This document shows, piece after piece, positions 34,896-43,383 of a stretch of 64,000 bases of DNA. Both the position numbers and the translations under genes were made by a program. The notes under the pieces are model-generated. The model had not been told where the DNA came from. It searched no databases and worked only from the letters and a program-made list of their open reading frames with translations. Numbering within the stretch: position 1 is the stretch's first letter; each line of letters begins with the position of its first letter. Source of the DNA: Bacteroidota bacterium (GTDB taxonomy: Bacteria > Bacteroidota > Bacteroidia > NS11-12g > UBA955); the NCBI GenBank assembly GCA_016787485.1, contig JAEUUL010000008.1:171200-235199 (forward strand), in the 5' to 3' direction.

Positions 34896-35357
34896 GTGGG
34901 CACCCCTACCCGTTTTAATATCCGAGTTTATGGCATATGGACTCAGAATGACCATGTGTTGCTATGCAGAGAACACAGCTCAGACATGGCATTTACCAAG
35001 TTTCCCGGAGGTGGACTCGAATTGGGTGAAGGCACAGAAGATTGTATACGGCGGGAATTCCGGGAAGAACTGGACTGTGATACCGGCCCACTGAAACTAT
35101 ATTACATCAACGGACATTATCAGCCCAGTGCTTTTAACCCCAGCGATCAGGTTATAACGATTTATTACAAAGTTGACCCTGAGTACCTGCCGGGCCGGAT
35201 GAATCATATGGAAACCCGCTGGGGAAAACAATGGCATCTGGAATTCTATTGGAGAGCCATTCAGGAATTACAGACGGGGGAACTCACTTTCCCCATTGAC
35301 AAAATCGTCGCTGAAAAAATCGTGCAGGACTTTGCGGCTCTTACCGGAGCAAAGTAA
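34896..35357 (+). CDS. Nudix hydrolase
   Basis: Nudix enzymes hydrolyse nucleoside diphosphates linked to other groups. In this product of about 153 aa the Nudix box is GGGLELGEGTEDCIRREFREELD near residue 45, with the expected G-x5-E-x7-R-E-x2-E-E spacing. FPGGGLE precedes it as usual. The start is GTG at 34896; another GTG at 34887 overlaps the promoter box. The last 17 nt overlap the end of the converging T9SS gene. Substrate unknown. Confidence 0.88.
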   Translation: MGTPTRFNIRVYGIWTQNDHVLLCREHSSDMAFTKFPGGGLELGEGTEDCIRREFREELDCDTGPLKLYYINGHYQPSAFNPSDQVITIYYKVDPEYLPGRMNHMETRWGKQWHLEFYWRAIQELQTGELTFPIDKIVAEKIVQDFAALTGAK

Positions 35358-37821
35358 AGTTTCCGCTTACGGTATGCCGCTGATCATCGCAACCAATCCA
35401 CGTTGCCAGAAATACATACACACCTTCTTCAGCCGGTCTCCCGTTGATGGTTCCATCCCAATTCACATCCGGGCTTTGCAGTTCGGCCAGCTTCTCACCC
35501 CAACGGTTGTACAGCTTCACATTATACAGCGTACCGATATTTACATATTTATTCATCGGATACAAATCATTCCGCCCATTGCCATCCGGGGTAAAGGCAG
35601 TGGGCATAAACAAAATGGGGGGAAACAAATCCCCGCGTTTCTCTATGCGGATGGAATCCCTGCTTCTGCAGCCTTCCTGATCTTTAATTTCTACCCAATA
35701 CAATCCGGTATCTGTTGCACGGATGGTTTGTTCGGTGGTTCCATTCTGCCAGAGGTAAGAAATCATACCCGGGCCGGCATCCAGCAAAGGTTTCACAGCA
35801 AGACAGACCAGGGTATCATTGCCCAGATTCAGCCCGGGATTGGGAAACAACAGCACCGGGATTGAATCCGATTCCGGACAACCATGGCTGTTTAAAATGG
35901 TCACAGATATCATGCCGGGTTTGGTAAGCCGGAATGAACTGCCCGCAATCTCTCCCTCCCAAACCACGTTGGTAAAGGGTTTACCTGCCAAACTGAGAAA
36001 CGTATCTATCCGGTCACAAAAACGCAGACCCGGTCCCAGTTCCAATTCATCGGTATAGTTGTATAGCCGGAACGAATCCCTAGAACTGCATAATCCTTTC
36101 TGCAACCTAACCCAATACAGCCCTGTGTCGGGTCTGCTCATATACCTGCCAGTATCACCGGTGCTCCAGCTCACACTTCCTGCAGTCTGCCTGCTGTCGA
36201 AGCGCACCGAAACCCCTTTGCATACTGTGGTATCGTTCATGCTGATAGTAACCGGCAAAAACCGCTTGATAACCACAGAATCTGAGGACGGGCACTTATT
36301 TATTGTTTCAGCATAGATATAATATACGCCGGGACTGGTTACAACGGTGGTTTGTACATTGGATCCGTTACTCCAGGCATACTTAGCCATACCGGCAGTT
36401 GCCGTCAGTTTTCGGGAGAAGGGGTCATTGCTGCAATAGCTGGTATCTCCCGTGGCATCCACCACTCCTTTATCCACCTGTATTTGTATGCTGTCACGCC
36501 ATTTGCATGTGCGGTAAGTTACCTCAAGCCAGTATAAGCCAGGCTGGGTTACATTGATTGCCTTGACTGTCTGTCCTGTATTCCAGCGATAACTGTCACC
36601 AACCACTGTAGAAATCAGATTCAGGCTTTGCCCCTGACACAAGGTGGTATCCTTTGGTAGTTTGGGCACCAGGGGTTCAAGTACTTCCAAATCGGCGTAA
36701 AAACTGTCTACGCATTTGTTCTTCCAGGCGAAGAGCCACACCCTGTATATACCTGCCTTTGGAAAAGTAAAAGTGGGTGTTGTTATATTGCTGGTATCGT
36801 CTGTACTGCCTGCCACACCAAAATCCCATTTGTAACGCTGGGCACCCTGACTCTGGTTTTTGAACTGGTACCTGTAACCGCAGATGATTGAAGGGGCAAA
36901 ATAGCTTGCCACCACATCGATTACACATGCCTGCACGTTGAACTGATAATCTCTCTTGGTTTCACTGATGAGGATACCTTTGCGGTATTCCTTCACCCGG
37001 ATGCCAACCACAAACTGGCCAACACGGGTGGGTGTTAGCGTAAGAAATCCCGATTTTGAATCGATATTCAGTGCCGGGTTTCCATCCACCGGATTGCCGT
37101 AGGTGTAAGGATTCAGCCACGATACTGGTACAAACGGGGGTGTTTTCAAGGTTCCGTTTCCCTGATTATCCGGCCGGGGTTGTGTATTCGTTCCGCCGGT
37201 GTAAGGCCAGAACAATTCATATGCCAGGCTGTCGCCATCGGCATCGGTTGCGCTGTGATCAAATTTCAGCTGGGTGTTGGTGCATAAAAAATTCGGGGGT
37301 AACTCCTTAAACACAGCGCTGCTGTTTGGCTTTTTATCCGGTAAGGTTCTGTAGTCCGGAATCTGGGTCCAGAAATTGGACCCTGTACTCTGTGGGTTGA
37401 GCAAATTGGTAATGGTATTGTTGCGGCAGCAGCGCTGGAAAGAAATGTAATATCCACCGGTACGCGGAGGCAAAGTAACTGTTACCTCATACCAATAATG
37501 GTCTACACAGGCGTTGGGCGCAACGGCAAGACAATTGTAATTCGTTTTCTGCACCCGTTGAGGACCTTGCCGGTTCACTTCGTTGGTATACTGACTTAAG
37601 AACTGATTGGTATTACCATCGAAAACGGCAATCCAGGCTTTGGCATCCTGCTGAATGGCCCCGGAACTCCCGTTGAGACAATCGATATACAAATCAAGCC
37701 TGATTTTGTACTTATCACTCCCCTGATACTGATAGGTGATTTCTCCGCCAACGATATGGGTGCCAAATGCAGAAAAAGGCAAAAGAAATGCCAGTACCAC
37801 TCTGTAAAACACGCCCTTCAT
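35341..37821 (-). CDS. Large surface protein with T9SS type B sorting domain
   Basis: The 826-aa product has a signal peptide (VFYRVVLAFLLPFSAFG) and an N-terminal domain beginning THIVGGEITYQYQ with a YRDC-like YIDCLNG segment. The first domain of the protein at 59468-63022 starts in the same way. A PKD-like module lies near 325 (YKWDFGVAG). Repeated Ig-like units of about 80 aa follow with the pattern YxWSxGxxxxxxxVTxPGxYxVxV and paired Cys. The C-terminus (PTAFTPDGNGRNDLYP, YNRWGEKL, WDGTINGRPAEEGVYVF, GNFTLLR) is a type B, gliding-associated sorting domain, so it is exported by the type IX system. An adhesin-like role is inferred. A small hairpin (TTCGT/ACGAA) lies in its 5' leader. Confidence 0.9.
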   Translation of the reverse strand: MKGVFYRVVLAFLLPFSAFGTHIVGGEITYQYQGSDKYKIRLDLYIDCLNGSSGAIQQDAKAWIAVFDGNTNQFLSQYTNEVNRQGPQRVQKTNYNCLAVAPNACVDHYWYEVTVTLPPRTGGYYISFQRCCRNNTITNLLNPQSTGSNFWTQIPDYRTLPDKKPNSSAVFKELPPNFLCTNTQLKFDHSATDADGDSLAYELFWPYTGGTNTQPRPDNQGNGTLKTPPFVPVSWLNPYTYGNPVDGNPALNIDSKSGFLTLTPTRVGQFVVGIRVKEYRKGILISETKRDYQFNVQACVIDVVASYFAPSIICGYRYQFKNQSQGAQRYKWDFGVAGSTDDTSNITTPTFTFPKAGIYRVWLFAWKNKCVDSFYADLEVLEPLVPKLPKDTTLCQGQSLNLISTVVGDSYRWNTGQTVKAINVTQPGLYWLEVTYRTCKWRDSIQIQVDKGVVDATGDTSYCSNDPFSRKLTATAGMAKYAWSNGSNVQTTVVTSPGVYYIYAETINKCPSSDSVVIKRFLPVTISMNDTTVCKGVSVRFDSRQTAGSVSWSTGDTGRYMSRPDTGLYWVRLQKGLCSSRDSFRLYNYTDELELGPGLRFCDRIDTFLSLAGKPFTNVVWEGEIAGSSFRLTKPGMISVTILNSHGCPESDSIPVLLFPNPGLNLGNDTLVCLAVKPLLDAGPGMISYLWQNGTTEQTIRATDTGLYWVEIKDQEGCRSRDSIRIEKRGDLFPPILFMPTAFTPDGNGRNDLYPMNKYVNIGTLYNVKLYNRWGEKLAELQSPDVNWDGTINGRPAEEGVYVFLATWIGCDDQRHTVSGNFTLLR

Positions 37822-37888
37822 ACCGTTCGTTTTTACGAAGGTAGGGTTTTGAACCGCTTATTCCCTAAACAAGACAATAAGAGAATTG

Positions 37889-38983
37889 TCAGAATTTTTG
37901 AAGAACCTCTATCACCCGGTTTACTTCAGCGTCTGTCATCTCCGGGAACATGGGCAAACTCACGCAGTGCGTTGCCAGGTATTCTGCATTTGGGAAATCG
38001 CCTTCATTGTAACCCAGATGGGTATATGCTTTTTGTAAATGACAGGGTACGGGATAGTGAAAAGCATAACCAATACCTTCGCTTTCCAGATAGTTGGTCA
38101 GTGCCTGTTTATCTGCGGTGGTTACCACAAAAAGGTGGTACACGCTTTCTGCGCCGGGTTCCGGAGCCTGCATTTTCAGCTTCGGGTTCTGTATTTCCTG
38201 CCTGTATCTCCTGGCAATGTCCAGGCGGCGTGCATTCCAGCCATCAATATATCCAAGTTTTACATTCAGTACGGCACCCTGAAATCCTTCCATGCGCATA
38301 TTGTAACCCACCTCATCATGATAATACCTGACTGTGGCACCATGGCTGCGCAAACTTTTTGCATGGTTGGCGATATCTTCACTTGCGGTAAACAGGGCTC
38401 CACCCTCACCATAACTGCCCAGATTCTTACCTGGGTAAAAACTGGTACAGGAAACAACACCTGTATTTCCAACCATTCTGCCGTTATAAGTTGCCCCAAT
38501 AGCCTGTGCATTGTCTTCTATAAAATGCAGATTGTGTTTTTTACACAGTGCAGTTAATCCGTTCATATTGCATGGCTGGCCATACAAATGGACTCCGATA
38601 ATGGCTTTGGTTCGGGGTGTAATGGCCTTTTCAGCCGCTTCCACACTCAGATTCCATGTGTCCGGATCACAATCGGCAAATACCGGAGTAGCACCGGCAT
38701 AACTTGCGCCCCATGCACTTGCAATAAATGTATTGGCGGGAATGATAACTTCATCCCCGGGACCAATATCCAGAACAAGCATAGCGATGTGCAGGGCATT
38801 TGTGCCATTGTTCAGCGCAACAGCATGGGCCGAGCCGGACCAGGCCGCCAGATTTTTTTCAAATTCATCCACAAAAGGTCCGCCACTGAATGCGGTTTTT
38901 TCCATCACAGCATCCAGCGCTTTGTGAATGGGTTCTTTCAGTGTCTCATATTGTCTTTTCAGGTCGAAAAACGGAACTTGCAT
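37889..38983 (-). CDS. DegT/DnrJ/EryC1-type aminotransferase
   Basis: These PLP enzymes aminate nucleotide-bound keto sugars in the synthesis of surface glycans. From the ATG at 38983 (MQVPFFDLKRQYE, the usual family start) the product has 364 aa. The PLP Lys is Lys186 in SFYPGKNLGSYGEGGA and the conserved Asp is Asp157 in FIEDNAQAIGA. VALNNGTNALHIA near 56 and GDEVIIPANTFIAS near 76 are typical. The longer frame starting at 39016 adds 11 residues over the promoter region. A TTACTTTG box lies 9 nt before the ATG. No other sugar genes are adjacent, so the substrate is unknown. Confidence 0.92.
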   Translation of the reverse strand: MQVPFFDLKRQYETLKEPIHKALDAVMEKTAFSGGPFVDEFEKNLAAWSGSAHAVALNNGTNALHIAMLVLDIGPGDEVIIPANTFIASAWGASYAGATPVFADCDPDTWNLSVEAAEKAITPRTKAIIGVHLYGQPCNMNGLTALCKKHNLHFIEDNAQAIGATYNGRMVGNTGVVSCTSFYPGKNLGSYGEGGALFTASEDIANHAKSLRSHGATVRYYHDEVGYNMRMEGFQGAVLNVKLGYIDGWNARRLDIARRYRQEIQNPKLKMQAPEPGAESVYHLFVVTTADKQALTNYLESEGIGYAFHYPVPCHLQKAYTHLGYNEGDFPNAEYLATHCVSLPMFPEMTDAEVNRVIEVLQKF

Positions 38984-39102
38984 ATTGTGTTGCAAAGTAA
39001 AGACAGGAAAATGCATGTTTTGTCATTGCTTTTGTAAAGGTTTGGGTGAATTATCACAAGATAGTTTCATTGAAATCTGTACTTTCACATCGTGATTTCT
39101 CC

Positions 39103-40119
39103 ATGAAACCGTATCGTACACTTTTCACCATACTGGCAGCTGCAGCTATTTTGTGGTTTGGTAAACCATTTCTCATCCCTCTGGCTTACGCAGTTCTTAT
39201 TGCCATTGTGCTTATTCCGGTGGTGCGCTGGCTTGAAGGTCGAAAGTTCGGCCCCACTGCGGCGATTGTTTTACCTACCCTGCTGGTTTGTACGCTTTTT
39301 CTTGCACTGGCTGCCCTTCTCACTTATGAGTTCAGCATCATCAGCAGCAACTGGTCTGCGATACAACAGCGGATAGATCCGCTGATTATAGACATCCACA
39401 ACCAGTTGGAAAGCCTTTTCGGTTGGTCTGCCGAACGACAGAATCAATGGTTGTTGCAAAATCTGGAACAGGCTGGTAAAAACGCAGGCTCCATTGTAAA
39501 ACAAGCCACGGGTGCTATGCTGGATGCTATTTTCAACCTTATCATTATCCCTGTTTACGTGGTTTTGATTCTGGCTACCCGTAAAAAACTGGTTCGGTTT
39601 GCCATTGATATCAGTCCGGCCGGCTGGGAAGACAAAATGCCTGCAGTGCTGAATGACACCGTAAAGGTTTTTTCAGGGTTTATCCGTGGTATGGTGCTGG
39701 TTTACCTTATCGTTGGACTCCTGAACAGCATTGGTCTTTGGATGATAGGTGTGGACAATGCCCTGGTTTACGGGATGATTACAGCCATTATGACCATTAT
39801 TCCTGTGCTGGGAATCATGATCAGTGCCATGCTGCCCGTTACCCTCAGCTGGATTAACACCGGCACTGTGTGGCAGCCGCTGGGTGTGGTGGCTGTATTT
39901 TCTGTGGTGCAGTATCTGGAGGCAAATCTCATTTTCCCTTATGTGGTGGGCCGGCAGGTAAATCTCAACACACTTGCGGCCATTCTGGCCATAACACTTG
40001 GGGCTCTTATCTGGGGTGTAGCCGGGATGATTCTCTTTGTTCCTTTTCTGGCTGTCTTTAAAATTTTTGCAGACCATTTCCCCGGGATGAAACCCTGGAG
40101 CCGGCTATTGGAGCACTAA
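39103..40119 (+). CDS. AI-2E family permease
   Basis: The 338-aa product (from the ATG at 39103) has about eight hydrophobic helices and the family layout: two N-terminal helices (IPLAYAVLIAIVLIPVVRWLEGR), a soluble segment at about 70-140, then FNLIIIPVYVVLILATRKKL, GFIRGMVLVYLIVGLLNSIGL, and the C-terminal GALIWGVAGMILFVPFLAVFKIF. Members export small molecules or, in some cases, exchange ions; the quorum-signal role of the name is not general. A GTG at 39046 would add 19 residues without family character. Confidence 0.9.
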   Translation: MKPYRTLFTILAAAAILWFGKPFLIPLAYAVLIAIVLIPVVRWLEGRKFGPTAAIVLPTLLVCTLFLALAALLTYEFSIISSNWSAIQQRIDPLIIDIHNQLESLFGWSAERQNQWLLQNLEQAGKNAGSIVKQATGAMLDAIFNLIIIPVYVVLILATRKKLVRFAIDISPAGWEDKMPAVLNDTVKVFSGFIRGMVLVYLIVGLLNSIGLWMIGVDNALVYGMITAIMTIIPVLGIMISAMLPVTLSWINTGTVWQPLGVVAVFSVVQYLEANLIFPYVVGRQVNLNTLAAILAITLGALIWGVAGMILFVPFLAVFKIFADHFPGMKPWSRLLEH

Positions 40120-40148
40120 CCCCATCTTACGGCATTTTTATTTCCCCT

Positions 40149-40173
40149 CCGGTTGCACAGCCGGGTATTTTTT
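40149..40173 (+). terminator. Probable terminator of the AI-2E permease gene
   Basis: CCGGTT (40149-40154) pairs with the 3' part of CAGCCGG (40158-40164) around a short loop, with one G-T pair, followed by GTA and six T residues. Confidence 0.65.
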
Positions 40174-40231
40174 GGTATATTTATTGGCTTTTATTTGTTA
40201 ATTTACTTAACAAATGCGCATTCCCAAAAGA

Positions 40232-40303
40232 ATGAAAAAAAACATAGCACATATGGATCCCGACGTTTCGCTGCACTACGGTCGGGGATACCACCAGCAA
40301 TAA
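40232..40303 (+). CDS. 23-codon peptide that copies the DinB N-terminus
   Basis: An ATG at 40232 opens a 23-residue frame (MKKNIAHMDPDVSLHYGRGY plus HQQ) ending 4 nt before the dinB ATG. Residues 1-9 match DinB residues 1-9 except Glu2 to Lys, and Asp11 also matches. The codons differ mainly at third positions, so this is a diverged copy and not a recent duplication. The sequence after residue 8 runs into a palindromic element. It could be a leader peptide coupling translation to dinB, or the remnant of a second polymerase gene. Confidence 0.4.
   Translation: MKKNIAHMDPDVSLHYGRGYHQQ
40257..40289. repeat. REP-like palindrome upstream of dinB
   Basis: ATCCCGAC (40257-40264) pairs with GTCGGGGAT (40281-40289) with one bulged G, and inner bases CGT/ACG extend the stem over a loop around TTCGCTGCACT. 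GC-rich palindromes of this kind, with CGCTGCACTACGG-like cores, are scattered in intergenic regions of Bacteroidota as I recall. It lies inside the short frame before dinB. Confidence 0.5.
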
Positions 40304-40307
40304 CTGT

Positions 40308-41522
40308 ATGGAAAAGAATATAGCACATATGGACCTTGACAGCTTTTTCGTAAGCGTGGAACGCCTGCGAAACAGCTCCTTTGAGGGGATTCCCCTGATC
40401 ATAGGCGGTACGGGCGACCGGGGGGTGGTGGCCAGTTGCAGCTACGAGGCCCGTGCCTTTGGTGTGCGCAGTGCCATGCCTGTAAAAATGGCGCGGCAAC
40501 TGTGTCCCGGTGCCGTTATCATCCGGGGCGACAGCCAGTTGTACAGCCACTATTCCCATGTGGTCACCGATATTATTGCAGACAGTGTGCCCCTGTATGA
40601 AAAGAGCAGCATAGACGAGTTCTATCTTGACCTCACCGGCATGGACCGTTTTTTTGGCTGCTGGCAAATTGCGCTGAACCTGAAGGACCGCATACAGAAG
40701 GAATCGGGGTTGCCTATCTCCTTTGGGCTGAGTGCAAACAAAACGGTAAGCAAGATTGCCACCGACGAAGCCAAGCCCGCCGGGCAAAAACATGTACTCT
40801 ATGGCACCGAAAAACCCTTTCTGGCTCCGCTGAGTGTGCAGAAAATACCCGGTGTGGGCAATGAAACCTATAAAACCCTGCGCGGCCTGGGAATCAAACT
40901 CATCCACACGGTGCAGCAAATGCCGCTGGAACTGATGGAAAAAACCCTGGGAAAACCGGGAAAAGACATCTGGAAAAAGGGGAATGGCATAGACAACAGT
41001 CCGGTAGTGCCCTACCAGGAAAGAAAAAGCCTGAGCACCGAACGCACTTTTGAAAAAGACACCATAGATGTACCCCGTCTGGAGAGCATACTGGTGGCTA
41101 TGGCAGAAAATCTGGCATACCAACTGCGCAAGGGGAACAAAGTGTGCGCCTGTGTGGCTGTAAAAATCCGCTACAGCGATTTCAACACCCATACCCAGCA
41201 GATACGCATACCCTATACCAGTGCAGACCATGTGCTGATAAGGCACGTGAAAGAACTGTTCCGCAAATTGTACAACCGTCGCCTGCTGGTGCGGCTGGTG
41301 GGCGTGCGGTACAGCGAACTGGTTACAGGCAGCCTGCAAATGAACATGTTTGAAGACAGCGAGGAAATGGTAAATCTTTACCAGGCCATGGACCGCATAC
41401 GCAACCGGTATGGAGACAGCGCCGTGAAACGGGCCATAGGCATGGGTGCCAAAACCATAGGCCGCAGCGACAATCCTTTCGACGGAGGGCCTCCACCCCT
41501 TCTGGCCAACCGGAGGAGCTGA
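40308..41522 (+). CDS. dinB: Y-family DNA polymerase IV
   Basis: This translesion polymerase copies damaged templates and can raise mutation rates. The 404-aa product has catalytic Asp9 (MDLDSFF), Asp103 and Glu104 (SIDEFYLDLTG), the YEARAFGVRSAMP steric-gate region (46-58), GLSANKTVSKIATDEAKPAG near 143 and the HhH element KIPGVGNETYKTLRGLG near 183. QMNMF near 343 looks like a sliding-clamp binding motif. The start follows a 23-codon frame with a 4-nt gap. GC content of the gene seems higher than the flanking regions, by eye. Confidence 0.94.
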   Translation: MEKNIAHMDLDSFFVSVERLRNSSFEGIPLIIGGTGDRGVVASCSYEARAFGVRSAMPVKMARQLCPGAVIIRGDSQLYSHYSHVVTDIIADSVPLYEKSSIDEFYLDLTGMDRFFGCWQIALNLKDRIQKESGLPISFGLSANKTVSKIATDEAKPAGQKHVLYGTEKPFLAPLSVQKIPGVGNETYKTLRGLGIKLIHTVQQMPLELMEKTLGKPGKDIWKKGNGIDNSPVVPYQERKSLSTERTFEKDTIDVPRLESILVAMAENLAYQLRKGNKVCACVAVKIRYSDFNTHTQQIRIPYTSADHVLIRHVKELFRKLYNRRLLVRLVGVRYSELVTGSLQMNMFEDSEEMVNLYQAMDRIRNRYGDSAVKRAIGMGAKTIGRSDNPFDGGPPPLLANRRS

Positions 41523-41701
41523 TGACACCAGAACTGTCTGTTACATGGGATCACAAAACATAAATCTTGCATCATACGACCCCTTCAGAATTTATCCGCC
41601 CCAAAAACAGGTTTGTTTATCTCCGATTATACAACTGCCGGAATACAATTCCCGAACCACAACCCCTGCAAACTTTCATATCCTTTCATGAATTTATGAA
41701 A

Positions 41702-41709
41702 TACATTTG
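41702..41709 (+). promoter_or_regulatory. -7 box of the small barrel protein gene
   Basis: TACATTTG lies 20 nt before the ATG at 41730. TTTC sequences upstream are not at the right spacing. Confidence 0.45.
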
Positions 41710-41729
41710 CCCAACCAAAATAAAACACC

Positions 41730-42437
41730 ATGAAAAAAACGACAATTATCCTATTCAGCGGAGTATCAGCCATGAACCTGTTTTCACAAACCAATAAGGG
41801 CCAGTTTCTCATAGGCACCGGAATCGGATCTGCAGGCTCCACCACATCAGAAAGCAGTACTTCCTACAGCAACACCCCCACGATTTACAACTCCAAAGGA
41901 AACAGCACAAGTTGGAACCTGAACCCCACCATCGGATGGTTTGCTATAAAGAATCTGGCGGTTGGAAGCTATATCAGTATTGGCGGATATAAAAGTACAA
42001 GTACATCCAGCAATACAAGCAGTTCCACCACCACAGAGAGTGAGTACAAATCTCCTTCCTGGTATATTGGTCCGTTTGCCCGCTATTATTTTGGAGGTGC
42101 AGGCAAAGGACAGCCCTTTGTTCATGCAAGCTATCAGATGGGTGTTGCAGGGAGCAACAGCATATCCCGCACCAGCACAGGAGCTTCGAGTGAAACCAAA
42201 GCAAAACCCAAATCCAACAACAGCACTTCATTCGGCGCCGGATATGAACAATTTCTTTCAAGTATGGTTGGTGTGTTTTTTATGGTCAATTACAATATCA
42301 GCAACTCGAAAACAACCTATGAGTACCGACCTTCATCAGGAACAGGTTATGACTACACCAGCTCCTATAAATCAACCAACATAGGTTTCAGCATCGGGCT
42401 GCAGATTCATTTAAATTCTTTTACACCTAAAAAATAA
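41730..42437 (+). CDS. Small outer membrane beta-barrel protein, Ser/Thr-rich loops
   Basis: The 235-aa product has a signal peptide (cleavage near LFSQ, residue 19) and strands such as GQFLIGTGIGSAG, WNLNPTIGWFAIKNLAVGSYISIGG, WYIGPFARYYFGG, FVHASYQMGVAG, FGAGYEQFLSSMVGVFFMVNYNIS and IGFSIGLQIHLN. These fit an eight-stranded OmpW/OmpX-like barrel, with Ser/Thr-rich low-complexity loops between them (near residues 33-45 and 80-95). Ligand or role unknown. It precedes the lipoprotein gene by 49 bp. Confidence 0.8.
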   Translation: MKKTTIILFSGVSAMNLFSQTNKGQFLIGTGIGSAGSTTSESSTSYSNTPTIYNSKGNSTSWNLNPTIGWFAIKNLAVGSYISIGGYKSTSTSSNTSSSTTTESEYKSPSWYIGPFARYYFGGAGKGQPFVHASYQMGVAGSNSISRTSTGASSETKAKPKSNNSTSFGAGYEQFLSSMVGVFFMVNYNISNSKTTYEYRPSSGTGYDYTSSYKSTNIGFSIGLQIHLNSFTPKK

Positions 42438-42486
42438 CAAGCATACACCGAATCCATATCTGCCACATAAACTGACTCTGCCAGAA

Positions 42487-42972
42487 TTGAGAAAACTGAC
42501 CCATAACCGACCCCGGTATATTGCCGGTTTAAAATTTGGTTTGATCGCCGGACTTTTGGTTTTTACGGCCTGTAATAAATCGAAGAAACTGGATAAACTG
42601 CTCAACAATTCACAGTGGAACATAGACCTGTACGAATCCTACACCTACATAAACGGCGTGCGGGATTCTGCCCAGGACATCCACCATAAACAAGCCGGAT
42701 ATGTGCATCTGAATCCGGGTCAGACCGGTGAAATGGTGATCAGCAATGGCCCTTTTACAGACACCTACAGGATTGAGAAATGGGAAGTCCCGGTTGTAAA
42801 GCGCAGGAAACCCCTGACTATTTTGATGGATGTGTTGTATGTAAAAAACAATTCCCGGGGAACCTGGATTCTTCAGGTTACGGAAAATGAAAAAGCACGG
42901 CAGGTATGGCAACGTGTGATACAGGACGGCACGATGGAAGTAAAAAACCGGTACGAAATGACGGCAAAATAA
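42487..42972 (+). CDS. Hypothetical lipoprotein, TTG start
   Basis: The 161-aa product begins at TTG, as no ATG or GTG lies near the signal sequence. The signal (FGLIAGLLVFTAC) has a clear lipobox with Cys29, followed by NKSKKLDKLLNNSQWNIDLYESYTYINGVRDSA. The remaining beta-rich domain resembles the lipocalin-like small Bacteroidota lipoproteins that open with a WxIxxY motif. It is followed 7 nt later by the DUF4406-like gene. Confidence 0.75.
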   Translation: MRKLTHNRPRYIAGLKFGLIAGLLVFTACNKSKKLDKLLNNSQWNIDLYESYTYINGVRDSAQDIHHKQAGYVHLNPGQTGEMVISNGPFTDTYRIEKWEVPVVKRRKPLTILMDVLYVKNNSRGTWILQVTENEKARQVWQRVIQDGTMEVKNRYEMTAK

Positions 42973-42979
42973 TCACCCC

Positions 42980-43312
42980 ATGATCATATGCATCGCCGGA
43001 CCCTACTCGGCAGAAACAGAAGAACAACGAGTGAAAAATCTGGAAGTACTGAACCAGGCTGCTGCTGCGGTTTTGTCTAAAGGCCATACCCCGGTTGTGG
43101 GTGTAAATGCCGCCTTACCCGTTCTGGAATTTTACAAGGGTGACAGGTATGAAGCCATTATGCGTATTTCCATGGCAGTTACCGGGGTTTGCGATGCGGT
43201 TTTGTTGCTGGCTGAAAGTCCGGGGGCAAACAAAGAAAGAGACCGGATTGTGTCCGCTGGCAAACCGGTCTTTTTTTCGCTGGATGAGATAACAGAGCAG
43301 AAAGACAATTGA
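42980..43312 (+). CDS. DUF4406/nucleoside 2-deoxyribosyltransferase-like protein
   Basis: The 110-aa product opens with MIICIAGPYS, the glycine-rich first strand of the nucleoside deoxyribosyltransferase fold, and continues with RVKNLEVLNQAAAAVLSKGHTPVVGVNAAL and CDAVLLLAESPGANKERDRIVSAGKPVFFSLDE. That order fits DUF4406, a short member of the superfamily. Activity not established. Confidence 0.8.
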   Translation: MIICIAGPYSAETEEQRVKNLEVLNQAAAAVLSKGHTPVVGVNAALPVLEFYKGDRYEAIMRISMAVTGVCDAVLLLAESPGANKERDRIVSAGKPVFFSLDEITEQKDN

Positions 43313-43383
43313 ATTTCCCGGCATGTGAAATTTGACACTCTCTCTTCCTACATACCTGCAAAATTTTGTTACTTTGCAGGACC

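Noticed and set aside
40203..41528. 441-codon open frame opposite dinB
   Set aside because: It mirrors dinB exactly; the product lacks any motif, and dinB has all catalytic residues. It is a shadow of codon bias.
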